DNA of 64,000 nucleotides from Marsupella aquatica (Eukaryota; Marchantiophyta). The position numbers and the translations under genes were made by a program. Below are positions 1 to 11,743 of the stretch, in pieces; the first letter of the stretch is position 1, and each line of letters starts with the position of its first letter. Below the pieces are notes generated by a model that was not told the origin of the DNA, did no database searches, and saw only the letters and a program-made list of their open reading frames with translations. The DNA is taken from positions 14,942,001 to 15,006,000 of the forward strand of contig OZ316899.1 in NCBI GenBank assembly GCA_973895155.1, read 5' to 3'.

Positions 1-659
1 TCCACTGCCAGGATAAGTACCTGGGCAGCGGGGAGTTCAGGGTCTTCTTCTTTAGCAAGTTTTTAGTGCACCAACAGGGTTGGGATCAAGTAGTAGAAGA
101 AGCTCTCGGTTAGTTATACAGTGACCCTTGTGTATATTCATGTTTCCTCATGCCTAGGAGCTGAATAGAGTTGGCCTCATGGCTTAGTTTGCATATCTTG
201 TGTATGAGAAGTAATGTTTGTATGGCAAGTGCATGGTATAACTCAGTCAAAAGAAGTCATTTTGCTATTTGTGTGTCGCATTAACTTGTTTGAAGATTGC
301 CCACATCAACCAAGAGAGAAGGGAAGTAAGCAAAGTAGTAAGAGTTGGATGTGTCAAGCTGAGAGAGGTCTTAGCAGCTAACCCAAGCCAATTGGGGATC
401 ATTCCGGTGGCGGAATCCAAACATACCTAAAGGGAGACCAGGGGAGGAAGACAAGGGAAGGCATAGAATAGGCCGGCTACTTATCTCATGACCCGATGAA
501 GGATCTGTCCAGTATATGTGTGTAAAATGTTAGTAGAAGAGAGTTAGCAGCGTCCCATGCCGATAAGCCGCGGAACCAGCCTTGCCAAGAGCAAAACCTA
601 TAGGAATCGGCTTGTGCAGGGGGGTTTCTTGGATTTAGGGAGCCATGGGACGCACCACA
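1..659 (+). repeat. 3' terminal segment of a coiled-coil retroelement (family 1)
   Basis: This stretch matches 31802-32461 on the plus strand and the reverse complement of 24989-25649 almost base for base, and ends in the same ACGCACCACA as both. It is the 3' end (probably the 3' LTR) of the same family as the large inverted repeat at 24989-32461. The body of the element lies outside the window to the left. The CA end fits an LTR, but no partner LTR is visible, so the LTR assignment is inferred. Confidence 0.75.
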
Positions 660-1046
660 TCTACCCATATGTATCTCCTTGTAAAATTCTAGACAAAAAA
701 CCTATGTTTACCCCTTTTTATGAGGGTTAACTAGAATTAGATAGTAGTTGATACATACTTTTAGGTATGTACTCTTACGTCTAGGTTACAACATGTAACT
801 ATAGTTAGTCTAACCATAGTTAAAATGTGGTTAGGTTAACTAAGTTGCACACTATATCCTAAGCAGCATTTTCTAGGATGAGTGGAACTAAGGCTCAATG
901 TTACGGAGCCACTTGAGAGATAACAAGAGCTTACACTATGGAGACTTGGTATGGCCAACGGGCTTAGAGTTCAATAAAGCTCACTTGTGTATTCCCGTGA
1001 ATGTAGCCTCAAGGAGGTGAACCCTAAAGGGGTGCCATGGTAGGGG
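660..1046. other. AT-rich spacer, no recognisable gene
   Basis: No open frame or family signature is seen. The last 20 bases contain AAAGGGG and a short duplication of the LTR start (GGGGTGCCATGG twice), which could be a decayed polypurine tract in front of the following LTR. If so, that LTR is a 3' LTR whose element lay to the left. Confidence 0.4.
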
Positions 1047-1730
1047 TGCCATGGGTTCTCGGGGTTTGCGGGGGCTATCTTGCCCCCGATCTTGCCCACT
1101 TGCTAAATCCTATCAAAATAACAGCCAAGCCGCGTTAAGGGAGCTTGTGTTGGGGAGGCAAGGCCAAGTAGGCATGGAAGTTGAGTTCCAAGTGCACTTG
1201 GCCCCTAGGCTATCAGTGGGGTGAGAACCAAGATTTGGTTGCTAGAGTCAGGACTATTCTGGTCCCGACGTGTTGGGACAAGCTTTAGGACAAGCTACTC
1301 TATTTGGGCCATGAGCAGGTCTTGGAGGTAGGGCAGTCAATTGGTTATGGATAGGTACAAGGGAGAACCCTGGCTGCACCCAAAAAAGGGTTGTTTTGGA
1401 TGAACAGTGGGTGTTGACTCTGGTTCCAAAGAACCTATCACTGACCTACTTACTAATGTTTGTTGAGCTTGAGTTAGGATGCTAGACTTGAGAAGATCTA
1501 TATCCTGTTGGGTTACTTATCAGGGTACTTGGTTGCTTGTGTAGATAGTAAGGACTGCTGAGCAACGATCATGTTAGGGGGCAAGTGCAGCTTTGTATGG
1601 GAGTGATTGTCGGGGGTGCAAAAGGCACCAATTTGCTTGCTCAGGGAGTTCCATAGAGGCGTTTAGGCACCAAGGGCACTTAGGCGTGGGTGTTGGAATT
1701 GGTGAGGGCGCTGGGTGGCAAGGTCCACTA
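1047..1730 (+). repeat. Gypsy-type LTR, copy A (684 bp)
   Basis: It aligns end to end with 11048-11743, at roughly 85% identity by eye. Both start TGCCATGGGTTC and end GGTCCAC(T/C)A. No primer-binding site follows copy A, because copia-1 begins at the next base. A possible polypurine tract precedes it. I read it as a 3' or solo LTR. Confidence 0.7.
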
Positions 1731-2021
1731 TGTTAGGAATTGACTCGAGTTCCCGACTATAGTTAGTTTGGCCTGGTTAATTGACCCTTGGTTAGTTTAG
1801 GGTAAGGTCCACTTATTTAGACCCACACATCCTAGTCCCCCTTGGGGGGTATAGGTTGGAGGGAGAGCATTCTCTCCCTCATTCTTCACATGTTCAATCT
1901 CATGAGCTATGGATCCTTCAGGAGTTTCTCCATGATCGTGGTGTCTTGTTGGTGTAGTGTGAGATTGAGTGCTCTCATGTTCCACATTGCTGTCTAGTCT
2001 GGAGCTGACAGTTTTCCTACA
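1731..2021 (+). repeat. Copia-1 5' LTR
   Basis: It starts TGTTAGGAATTGACTC and ends CCTACA, and pairs with 7188-7496. Compared with the 3' LTR it lacks a few bases after GTTTGGCC and an 11-bp duplication near GAGCTATG. A primer-binding site follows directly. Confidence 0.93.
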
Positions 2022-2023
2022 AG

Positions 2024-2034
2024 TGGTATCAGAG
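2024..2034 (+). other. Copia-1 primer-binding site
   Basis: TGGTATCAGAG lies two bases after the 5' LTR. It is complementary to the 3' end of plant initiator methionine tRNA, the usual primer for minus-strand synthesis in plant copia elements. Confidence 0.9.
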
Positions 2035-2706
2035 TTTCGTGTTTGACGTTCGGTTGCCTGGACAGTGGTGAGAGTGCTCTTTGTGTTGAATTGTGGTGAC
2101 ACATCAGATTGTTTTCAACAATTTGTGTGATTGTGTCACTGGTCGTTGTGCGCTAGAGGTTTTGTGTTCAGAAGGAGTGACGGTTTCCCAATTGAAACTT
2201 CACATCAGAAGTGTCGGATGTGTCTTTGGTTTTCTGAATGTACTGTCAAGCGGACAATCTTGCGTTTCATTGTGCGCATCGGCGAGCACTTTGTCTCGGT
2301 GAAATTTTCACAGCGTTTTATCCGGCAAGTGCGGAGCAATATCGTTTCACGTTTTGCTGTTTATAGCCTAATCTCTTTGGCTATGGAATCTTTGTGCTTG
2401 ACTTGATCTCTTACGGGGTCTTGGTTTGATGTTTTCTAGGGAAAACGTTGATGTTCTTTTTTTTCTTCGTGGTTTTTCTCAATTTTTTCTTCGTTCACCT
2501 CTTGGGTCGCGTTGCACAACAATTTGTGGCGACACCGACAATTTGTGTGGTGAAGTACGAGTGGATTACGTAGCCGCCGGGCACTGTAGTGGTGAGGTGT
2601 GGTTGTTACTTAGGGCAAACAGAAAATGACAAGTGAATAGTGATTTTGTCCAGAAATCACGTCGTGTTTAGCGCTTGTTCTGAGTGGTGGTGAGAAATTT
2701 CACCCG

Positions 2707-2866
2707 CAAAACACTATTCCGTTGCAGCTCAGTGGTGGTGAGACAGTCTTCCGTGGAACACTGTTCCGTCGCGGTTTGTTGGTGGGAAAAAACAGTACCC
2801 ACGGAACACCGTTCCGCGGCAATTTGGCGGTGGGAAAAAAATAGTGACCCACGAAACACTGTTTTG
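2707..2866 (+). repeat. Four palindromic boxes in the copia-1 leader
   Basis: Four related 15-mers start at 2707, 2754, 2802 and 2852. The third, CGGAACACCGTTCCG, is a perfect interrupted palindrome and the others are degenerate forms. Spacing is 47-50 bp, and the intervening sequence is also related (GTGGTGAGA, GGTGGGAAAAAA). They look like an imperfect tandem repeat in the untranslated leader. Protein-binding or enhancer function is possible but not shown. Confidence 0.7.
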
Positions 2867-3077
2867 CGGGTGCTTTGAGGAGGAGAAAAAAACCTTTTTT
2901 CTGGATAACTTTTTTCAGAAACAGTTTTTTGCCAAATTGTTTTCAGATATTGGTAGTGTACCTTGCAGGCTACGCGGTGGTGCATTACAGTTCCACTTTT
3001 GCCAACTTTCATTTTTTGGTGATTGTGTGTAGAGGTATTTTGGTACTTGTGTTTCCTGTGTGTTTGTGTCAGCATCA

Positions 3078-3900
3078 ATGATTTCAAGAAAGCTTGCGGC
3101 GCCAAAGTTTGAGGTGGAAAAGTTTGATGGGAAGGTCAGCTTTAGCCTCTGGACTCTGAAGGTGACCAACGTGTTGATCCAGCAGGGTCTTGAGAAGACC
3201 ATCACTGGAGTGAAGCCCTCGACTCTTACAGATGAGGAGTGGGAAGACATGTCGGTGTAGGCGTGTAGCACAATTGAGTTGTTCTTGGCAAACAACATTC
3301 TCAAGAACGTGTTGGGGATGGATCGTAACGCCAAGAAAATTTGGGATACGCTTACTCAGCTATACCAAAGTACTTCATTGAGTACTCGCATTTACTAGTT
3401 GGAGCGGCTATTCAGGTTGAAGTTGGAGGATGGTGGAAACATGTGTGATCATCTTAGTCTCTTTGATGAGATTGTGCACGAGGTGACCACGGCAGGAGAT
3501 AAGTTGACTGATGTGTACCTTGCAATGCATTTGTTGATGTTGCTTCCGAAGAGCTTTTTGACGTTGGTAATGGTCATCGCGCATGACAAGACTACATTGA
3601 AGCTGGATGCGATGAAGGCTACTATTCTTGCAAAATGGAGCAAGCGACATCTATCTTCCCGTGATGATGACTCTGCTGCCTTAATGGTTAGAGGTAGATT
3701 CACTAAGCGTACTACGGATCAATCTAGATCTAGATCTCATAACAGATCTAAATCTAAGTCCCATAGTAAGAAGGTTCAGTGTTGGCATTGCCATGAGAAG
3801 GACCACACCAAGTGGTCTTGCCCTTCTTTAACCAAGCAAAAGCGTCCTGCTTTTGATGGTGCATCTTCATCTTCAGCTGGCATTGTCATTGTTGATCATG
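3078..3900 (+). pseudogene. Copia-1 gag (nucleocapsid)
   Basis: The ATG at 3078 opens a gag with the copia-type start MISRKLAAPKFEVEKF, followed by the usual UBN2-type gag region. A basic SRSRS-rich linker and a zinc knuckle at about 3779-3822 (CWHC-X4-H-X4-C) follow. Gag would package element RNA into cytoplasmic particles. An in-frame TAG at 3258 replaces the CAG present in copia-2, and a further stop follows near 3397. The nearest relative is the gag of copia-2 at 17830. Confidence 0.88.
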
Positions 3901-5530
3901 AGGATGGTGCTAAAGTGCTCTGTACTGGTGCTATTAATTCTGTGTATGACAATAAATGGATGTTGGATTTGGGTTCCTTTTATCACGTGTGTCCAACGCA
4001 ATCTTATTTCTCTACTTACCAACCGTGTACTGGTAGCGTGGAAATCGGCAACGGGGTTTGATGTGAGATTGTTGGCATGGGGACTATCAAATTCCGGATG
4101 TTTGATGGTGTTGTGCGAGCATTGACGGAAGTCAGGCACATACCAGACATCTCTAAGAACTTGATTTCTCTTGGTGCTTTGGGAGCTGGTGGATATCATT
4201 TCACTGCACGTGATGGAGCACTCTTTGTTGTCAAAGGTGAGGTATCTTTGATTAAGGCGCTCCGACAAAATAATTTGTACATCTTGCAAGGAGATGTCAT
4301 TGCTCCTAAAATGGAGCATGTGGACTCTGTGGTGGAACGTTTGGATGCAATGGCATCGTTGGTTGCTTCAATTGAAGCACCATCAACATCTGGTCGCACA
4401 CAGGCCATAGGTTTATGACATGCACGTTTGGGGCACTTGAGTGGTAAAGGATTGGCAGCCTTGGCAAATAGAGATTTGCTGCAAGGCGCACAATCTGGAA
4501 AACTTTCTTTCTGTGAAGATTGCATCTATGGCAAGCAGAGGAGAGTGAGTTTCAGTTCTAGTTCCTACCATTCTCATGAGATTCTTGAGTATGTCCATTC
4601 GGATGTTTGGGGTCCAACGCCGGAGCCGTCGTTAGGTGGAGCTAGATATTTTGTGACATTTGTAGATGATTATTCTTGAATGTGTTGGCTGTACTGCCGG
4701 AGCCGTCGTTAGGTGGAGCTAGATATTTTGTGACGTTTGTAGATGATTATTCTTGAATGTGTTGGCTGTACTACATGAAGGAGAAGTCTCAAGTATTTGA
4801 GATCTTCAAGGAGTGGAAAGCCATGGTGGAGCTACAAACTGGGAAGTGTGTTTGGTTAGATAACGGTGGCAAGCATAAGTCCAATGAGTTTGACCAATTT
4901 GGTCGGGACCTTGGCCTCAAACATCATTACACTGTACCGGAGACTCCGCAGCAGAATGGAGTGGCAGAATAGTTGAATCGGACATTACTGGAGAAAACAC
5001 GCAGCATGCTATGTAGGTCCAAGTTGCCCAATAATTTTGGGGCTGAAGCTGTCCACCAAGCTGCATACATTTACAACTTGTCATCACACAGTAGTAAGTT
5101 GATGCAGACTCCATTTGAGTTGTGGTATAAGAGACCTGTTGATTACTCTAGACTCCGAGTTTTTGGGTGTGCTGCCTATGTTCACATTGAGCAGACACAC
5201 AGGTCTAAGTTGGATCCCAAGTCTAAGAAATGTATTTCTCTAGGCTTTAGTCCAGGGCAGAAGGGCTACAAATTGTGGGATCCTATCGATTGCAAGGCAG
5301 TTGTGAGCAAAAATGTTGTTTTTGACAAAGAATTGTTGTCAAGAACCCGGGATGATCAGGAGGAGCAGGTGGAGGAACCCACTACGATGGAGCTTGATGG
5401 TGTTGAGGAAGCTGTTGGTTCCTTTGGTAGAGGTGCAGTTCCTCAATTAAGGCGATCCAATCTTGGCCAACCCTTGATAGATTTGGTTTTGCAGATCCTC
5501 GTGTTCATGTTGTTGAGCACAACGATGATC
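3901..5530 (+). pseudogene. Copia-1 protease and integrase
   Basis: Protease: WMLDLGSFYHVC near 3958, where the catalytic Asp-Ser-Gly has become Asp-Leu-Gly (copia-2 keeps DSG). Integrase: the zinc-binding H-X-H-C-C region runs from about 4424 to 4540 (LGHLSGKGL ... CEDCIYGKQ). The core has SDVWGP, LDNGGKH and PQQNGVAE, which carry the three acidic catalytic positions. TGA at 4416 replaces a Trp codon still present in copia-2. A 77-bp tandem duplication shifts the frame inside the integrase core, and a TAG lies at about 4969. The protein cannot be made intact. Confidence 0.88.
4619..4772 (+). repeat. 77-bp tandem duplication within integrase
   Basis: Bases 4619-4695 are repeated at 4696-4772 with a single visible difference (GACATT versus GACGTT). 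Seventy-seven is not a multiple of three, so the duplication frameshifts integrase. Copia-2 has one copy, so the duplication is specific to this element. Confidence 0.9.
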
Positions 5531-5541
5531 CCAGTGTTATA

Positions 5542-7120
5542 TTGCTCACTGAAGATGGAGACCCCTCTAGCTATGAAGAAGCTATGGCCTCTCCAGAGAA
5601 GGATAAGTGGATGGAGGCGATGTTGAAGGAGATAATTTTTTTGAAGAAGAATTCAACTTGGCGCTTAGTGGACATGCCTCGCGGGAAGACACTGGTTCTG
5701 TGTAGATGGTTGTACAAGAAGAAGCAGGATGGCACTTACAAGGCACGCCTTGTGGCCAAAGGGTACACCCAGAAGGAGGGCTTGGACTACACGGAGATTT
5801 TCTCACCAATTGTCAAACTCGCTACTATTCGTGTTTTACTTGCAATTGTGGCATTCTATGATCTTGAGTTAGATCAAATGGATGTAATATGGATTGCTTG
5901 ATGTGGAGATTTATATGGCTCAGCCTCTTGGTTTTATTGACGAGAAGACTAGACACTTGGTGTGTCAGCTCTTGCGCTCGTTATACGGATTGAAGTAGAG
6001 TCCCAGACAATGGAATGAGCATTTTGATTCCTTCATGTTATCACAGGGGTTCATACGGAGTGAACATGATTGTTGTATTTACATGAAAGAGGTGGAGAAT
6101 TACTCACACTTTGGTTACATTGTGCTGGCATTGTACGTGGATGACATGCTGATCTTGGCTGAGAATAAGTCTAATGTTGCCCATCTGAAAGCAATGTTGA
6201 GTAAGGAGTTTTCAATGAAGGACTTGCGTCAGGCCAAGAAGATTCTAGGGATGGAGATTCATCATGATAGGGAGCGGAGGCAATTATGGTTGTCTCAAAG
6301 GCAATTTTTAGAGAAAGTACTTGCCAAGTATGGGATGGAGAATGCAAAACCAGTTGGTACTCCATTGACTTCCCACTTTAAACTCTCAAAGAATGATTGC
6401 CCTTCTAGTGAGAGTGATAGACTGGCGATGAAACATGTTCCCTATGATAGTGTTGTGGGTAGTTTGATGTATGCAATGACATGCACTAGACTTGACATTG
6501 CCCACACCGTTAGCATTTTGAGTAGATTTATGGCAAACCCTGGTACACTTCATTGGGAAGCAATGAAGTGGGTTTTGCGATATCTGAAAGGTACCTTAGA
6601 TTGTGTGATTCTATTTGACAGTAAAGCATACTCTACATTAGAGTTGGGAGGTTTTGTAGATTCAGATTATGCTGGTAACTTGGATAATAGGAAGTCTACT
6701 ACAAGCTATGTGTTTATGTTGGGTGGAGGTTGTATCAGTTGGAAGTCGGCAACTCAATCCTGTGTTGCATTGTCTACTACTGAGGCTGAGTACACGGCTA
6801 TCTACGAGGCAACCAAGGAGCTGATCTGGCTACGGAGATTGGTGAGTGATTTGGGTTTTTCACCTGAAAGACCGGTGTTGTTGTGTGATAGTCAAAATGC
6901 TTTGCATCTGGCTAAGAACCCTGTGTTCCTTGTAAGGACAAAGCACATTGATATTCGTTATCACTTCATCCGTGAGGTGATTGAGATGAAGCAGATGTTT
7001 CTGGAGAAGGTGGCTTTAGAGGAGAATGCAGCAGACATGCTTACCAAAATTTTACCTACCAGTAACTTTAGTCATTGTGTGGATATAGTTAATGTTAGGG
7101 CCAAACCAGAGACTATATAG
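5542..7120 (+). pseudogene. Copia-1 reverse transcriptase and RNase H
   Basis: RT begins around WMEAMLKEI, continues through WLYKKKQDGTYKARLVAKG and TEIFSPIVKLATIR, and has the catalytic YVDDMLI near 6137. A small deletion near 5890 and a TAG at 5996 (CAG in copia-2) interrupt it. RNase H carries GFVDSDYAGNLDNRKST and ALSTTEAEY and runs to the stop at 7118-7120. The last 361 codons (6035-7120) are uninterrupted. Confidence 0.9.
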
Positions 7121-7176
7121 ATATGTTACTTAGTTACATATTGTATATCACCTAACTCATTGTATGAACTAGAGTC

Positions 7177-7187
7177 AAGGTGGAGAT
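7177..7187 (+). other. Copia-1 polypurine tract
   Basis: AAGGTGGAGAT sits directly before the 3' LTR and matches the usual plus-strand priming site of plant copia elements. The same sequence precedes the copia-2 3' LTR. Confidence 0.85.
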
Positions 7188-7496
7188 TGTTAGGAATTGA
7201 CTCGAGTTCCCGACTATAGTTAGTTTGGCCTTACTAGGGTTAATTGACCCTTGGTTAGTTTAGGGTAAGTTCCACTTATTTAGGCCCACACATCGTAGTC
7301 CCCCTTGGGGGGTATAGGTTGGAGGGAGACCATTCTCTCCCTCATTCTTCACATGTTCAATCTCATGAGCTATGCCCGGAGCTATGGATCCTTCAGGAGT
7401 TTCTCCATGATCGTGGTGTCTTGTTGGTGTAGTGTGAGATTGAGTGCTCTCATGTTCCGCATTGCTATCTAGTCTGGAGCTAACGGTTTTCCTACA
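7188..7496 (+). repeat. Copia-1 3' LTR
   Basis: It pairs with 1731-2021. It carries an 11-bp local duplication (GAGCTATGCCCGGAGCTATG region) absent from the 5' LTR. It ends CCTACA, followed by CACAA. Confidence 0.93.
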
Positions 7497-7505
7497 CACA
7501 ATTGG

Positions 7506-8575
7506 ATGACAAAGGGGATGATGCAGTATGGAGCCATCCGACAAAAGGAGTATTGGAATTTTATAGAGTTTTGCACCAAGTGGGTGATGATTAAGAGCAG
7601 ATACCATCACACCATATTGCCCAGAATTGCAGTTGCAAGGGCTTTATTTGGAGGAAGTCTTCATCCCCTCCAATTATGGAATGCTAATGTGTCCGCTATG
7701 ATTGATTCAAAGGGAACACCACCAATTTGGCAAAGCTGGTGACTTTTACACAACGCCAAGTGTTTATAGGGAAGCCGATTTCCAACACTAAGGACCTACG
7801 CTACTGGTTAAGGGATTTAAAGGAAACCAAGGCATTGGCAAGAATTGTCATCATGGAGTCCAAAGGCAAGACTCGCAACTCAGGAAAGCTAAGGGTCGCA
7901 CAAGAGAAGATTCAGTGGCTCTTTACAAAGTGAAAGGAGAAGGCTTTGGCCAGCAAGGAGACATGAAAGCAGCTGACAAAAATAGGGTATAGCGACAGAG
8001 GCAGGAAACAGGTAAGTAGGAAATTTGTTTAATTCTTGTTTTTAATATGCTATTACCAGCAAAAAAATTTGTTACCAGGAAAAATGACAATTTAAAAATA
8101 TTTCCTAAAAAATCTTATTTTCAAACAAAGTTAAAAATACAACATTTCTTGGCTAGTTTTGGGTGCTACTATTACTAGTGCCGGTCGCTAGCAAAAAAAA
8201 GTTGTCGACCAAAAAAAAAAGCTTTTTTTCTGAAAAAAAAATCCAATTTTTTTTACCCATTTTCCTGTTACCAGTTTCTATTTCCTGTCGTTTGTAAATA
8301 CCTCACAAAGATAGAAGAAGCACTAGACAGAGAGAAGAAGGAGAATAAGGAGGCAAAATCAGCCCTTTAGCAGGCTCAGGAAGAGGTCCGGACGAAGAAG
8401 GCCAGGGTACAATCATTGCGGTCTGAGTTAGGAAGGATCTAGCAAGAGAAGGGGAAGTTGCAAGAATTGTTGTCCGACAAAGAAGAAGAATGGGGTATGC
8501 ACCTGATAGCCGCCAAAGATGAGGGGGTGGATTTATGTCGCACCAACAACCTGGGCCTTAAATCCGGGTTAACGC
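7506..8575 (+). pseudogene. Decayed gag-like coiled-coil protein (family 2, first part)
   Basis: The first frame (MQYGAIRQKEYWNFIEF) is a diverged copy of the protein at 9502-9700 (MQYGTIHQKEYRNFVEF), so 7500-7740 and 9490-9730 are related at DNA level. At 8305-8575 there is a Lys/Glu-rich coiled-coil segment (IEEALDREKKENKEAKSAL, then stops). No RT or integrase signature is present. It resembles the putative-plant-transposon-protein type found in large non-autonomous retroelements. Several stops make it non-functional. Confidence 0.5.
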
Positions 8576-9312
8576 CTTGGGGCGTGCTCAACCACCAGTA
8601 AGGGTGAGGTTTTGGACAAGGATGGGTGTAGTGGCCCTGGTTAGTCTATTGGACTATACATATAGCAAAGTTGTGCAGACCCCAACCTTTTTGTCATTTA
8701 TAGTAAAGCGCAATTATTATCCTAAAAATGGTTGGGACAACCATAATGGGTACTTAAGGTACCGCCGCCGGTCTGAACTTAAGGACATTTGTGTAACAAT
8801 CACGTCAAGTGTTGTGCCTTCACTTGGTAATGATTAGAGGACAATTGTAAATAGCCCCTAGAGTAAAACCGTATCTAGGGCCATCTTTAATGGGGCGCTT
8901 GACTAAGACACGCTCACGCTCGCACAGCGGAGGGCCGTCCCAACCTTTTGGTCCTTGAATGTCCAAAAGGTTGGATTTTGCCTCACAAGGCATTTGTGCA
9001 CTCATTGTCTTTCACTTCCAACAAAAGCATTTGCTAGATTGCCACGCAACTATCCGCTCACTCCCCACTTACACTAATAGTTACACCAAGCAAATGGAGG
9101 CAACATGAACAAGAAGGGTGGAAGTTCCCCCGACTAGGAACAAGAAGGGAGCTCTCTCTTTGGAAGAGAAGATACGCAACTCCATTGCAGAGGTACAACG
9201 CATCAAGGAGAGTTGAGCAATTCTTGACAGAACCATAATTTATGGCATGGTCCGGATGGACCGTTATCTATCAACCACTCGAGCAAGAGAAATTTGCTCA
9301 TAGATTACTAAG
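8576..9312. other. Degenerate repeat DNA between two gag-like fragments
   Basis: No coding frame with family resemblance is seen. A few short frames near 8577-8840 have no recognisable features. The stretch is probably part of the same decayed element as its neighbours. Confidence 0.35.
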
Positions 9313-10098
9313 GTGACAATGTCACCCAAGGGGATGTTCATTATATACAAGGGGAAAACTAATACTTTCTCCAACCCAAAGCTATGCCAGATGTTCAAAC
9401 TACCTAGGGCGGGAGGATTGCCACTCACGTACCAGGTAGACCCAATCACATTAGAGGGCATGATGGCCTTCTTACAACAGACAAAGGTCCGAATAGCCAG
9501 GGGAAATATGCAGTATGGGACCATCCACCAGAAGGAGTATCGGAACTTTGTAGAGTTTTGCCCCAAGTGAGTGATGGTTAAGAGCGGATACCACACGCCA
9601 CATTACAAGAATTGTTGTTGCAAGGGCTTTGTTCGTCGGATGTCTCCACCCTCTTCAATTATGGAAGGCAAGTGTATCCGCCATGATTGATTTGAGGGGC
9701 TGTCCAAAGTTCCCCTCACTCATAGCTTATCAGATGGGAAGAATAGTGCATAACGTATTTGGGGTCCAGGAGTCGCCCAATAGGGCTCCACCGGATGAGT
9801 CGGATTTGGGAGAGTCCAAAGGAGAAGATCAAGTAGAAGCCCAATGGACGGCACAAGTGGGGACTGCATTAGGATCCACCACCAATGTCAATGTAGATGC
9901 CCGAAGTACGACAAGGAGGACTTTGAGGATGACAAAGTGGAGGAGGAGGGGGAAGCACCCCTGAATTTAGATGCAGAAAGCAAAGGAGGAGCAAAAGCTC
10001 TGCGAGCCCTCAGCAAACGGGCCAAACAATGTTATAAGAGTCGCAAGAGAAAGAGGAGGACGGTAAATCTCCCACACCAAGACAAAGAAGAAAAATAA
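9313..10098 (+). pseudogene. Decayed gag-like protein (family 2, second part)
   Basis: The frame from 9313 reads MTMSPKGMFIIYKGK ... FKLPRAGGLPLTYQV, then the MQYGTIHQKEYRNFVEF block shared with 7506. A TGA follows, then shifted frames and a basic Arg/Lys-rich tail (KRKRRTVN) up to 10098. The order (globular N-terminal block, charged C-terminal part, no polymerase) is that of a structural gag-like protein. Identification is by resemblance to the other coiled-coil elements here, not to a named gene. Confidence 0.45.
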
Positions 10099-11047
10099 GA
10101 AGAAGAATAAAGGAGGGAAGCCACCTTCTAACAACCTACGTTGTCCAAATCTCCCGGAGACTATCAACCTGGCATACTTAAAGACTTTTGCCCAATGCCT
10201 AACTTTTAGTCGTGGAACTTGACTACCTTAACACTTAGCTCCGGTGTTGCTGACTCCAACGCCGAGCTCCCTTATGGTCCAGGCCTGGAATGGCCATCCG
10301 AGGAGGATTTAGCATGGGGAGACTTGTGGACAAGGGGGAGTGGCACTGGCGAAGGCAAGGCGCTAAGCTGGTGACACACACTAAGGACTTAGACTAGCTG
10401 AGGGCTGGTCAGGTTAAGGGGAAAGGGGAAAGGGCCGGGCTCAAGGTCAACCGTTCAAACCCCCGGACGGACTTTGAGTTGTGAGCGCCTGAGTGAGAGC
10501 TCCTATTGGGCCCAAGGCAAATGAAGTTTACTCCATGGGCAACGGACGCTTGGGGCACAAATAGGATTTCATGGGGCAAATAAGTTTGCGTAAATTATAG
10601 AGCCATTTACGGCCCGATCCGGGTTTGGCCGATTGGGAGTCCCGGGCGACATTAGGACTTGAGGGCCCAGATATGAGCACTAGTTTGGTCCAATCACAAC
10701 AGGCTAAGGCACTCCGCTTGCGAACACATAACTAGAAAGTATGGGCATTGCCAGTTGGTGGTGCGCCCAGACATGCGGGTTGGGGTCCAGGTTGGGGGCC
10801 AAAATTTGGGGACCAAAGTAGGTCCGGGGGTGGAAGGTCTCCATAAGCATATATGAGGGGAGTGGTGTCTCCTTGGGGGCTAAGGGCGAGCCAAAGTCGT
10901 GGGCCGTGGCGGTCACAACACCAAAGGAAAATGCCAAATGGAAACAACAATAACTTCCCAATAGCAAATCCGTTGGAGGACTTCTTGGGTGCATTGGAAA
11001 TGTCTCAAGGAGGACTACATCCTCCTGATCTCAGTTGGGTCTAGGAG
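10099..11047. other. Non-coding repeat DNA upstream of LTR B
   Basis: GC-rich, stop-rich sequence without a supported gene. Purine runs such as GGGGAAAGGGGAAAGGG near 10420 occur. I see no polypurine tract directly before 11048, which agrees with LTR B being a 5' LTR. Confidence 0.4.
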
Positions 11048-11743
11048 TGCCATGGGTTCTTGAGGTTTGCGAGGGCTATCTTGCCCGCTTCCCCAATCCT
11101 GCCAAAATAGCAGCCAAGCCGCGTTTAGTCTCCCAAGGAAGCTTGCATTGGGGAGGCAAGGCAAAGTAGGCATGGAGGTTGAGTTCCAAGGGTACTTGGT
11201 CCCTAGACCATTAGTGGAGCGAGAACCAAGAGTTGGTTGCTAGAGTGGGGACCATTTTGGTCCTGACGTGTTGGGACAAGCTTTAGGACAAGCTACTTTA
11301 TTTGGGCCATGAGCATGTCTTGGGGGCAGGGTGGTCAGTTGGTGATGGATAGGTACAAGGGGGAACCTGGGCTGCACCCAAGGGAGGAGCTGTTCTCGAC
11401 AAACAATGGGTGTTGGTTTTGGTTTTGGCTTATGGCATCGGGAGGACCTACCGCTGACCTACTTACCAATGTCTATTGAGCTTGAATGAGGATGCTAGAC
11501 TTGGGAGATCTAGATCCTTATGGGTTACTTACCGGACTGCTTGGTTGCTTGTGCAGGCAGTGAGGACCATTGAGTGACAATCGTGTTAGAGAGTAAGTGT
11601 GACTTTGTAATGGGAGGGGCCATAGGTGGTGTTGAGGGCACCCAGTCACTTGATCAAGGAGTCCCGTGGAGGCGTTCGGGCACCAAGGGCACTTAGGCGT
11701 GGGTGTTGGGATTGTTGAGGGGGCTTGGTGGCAAGGTCCACCA
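11048..11743 (+). repeat. Gypsy 5' LTR, copy B (696 bp), with primer-binding site
   Basis: It is homologous to 1047-1730. It is followed at 11748 by TGGTATCAAAACA, a degenerate initiator-tRNA-Met primer site (the consensus has TGGTATCAGAGC). Gag-like coding begins within 150 bp. I read this as the 5' LTR of the gypsy element whose later parts are at 22209-24640. Confidence 0.7.

Larger units (their letters stand above)
1731..7496 (+). mobile_element. Copia-1, full-length defective Ty1/copia retrotransposon
   Basis: It has LTRs of 291 and 309 bp (TG...CA), a primer-binding site for initiator tRNA-Met, a 1-kb leader, gag, protease, integrase, reverse transcriptase and RNase H in copia order, and a polypurine tract. 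Flanks CACTA and CACAA agree at four of five bases, so they may be a decayed 5-bp target duplication. The LTRs differ by about eight substitutions plus two short indels. Coding capacity is destroyed by stops, frameshifts and a 77-bp tandem duplication, so it could move only with help from another element. Confidence 0.93.

Noticed and set aside
2024-2034. tRNA gene fragment
   Set aside because: The TGGTATCAGAG sequences follow LTRs and are primer-binding sites; there is no tRNA body around them.
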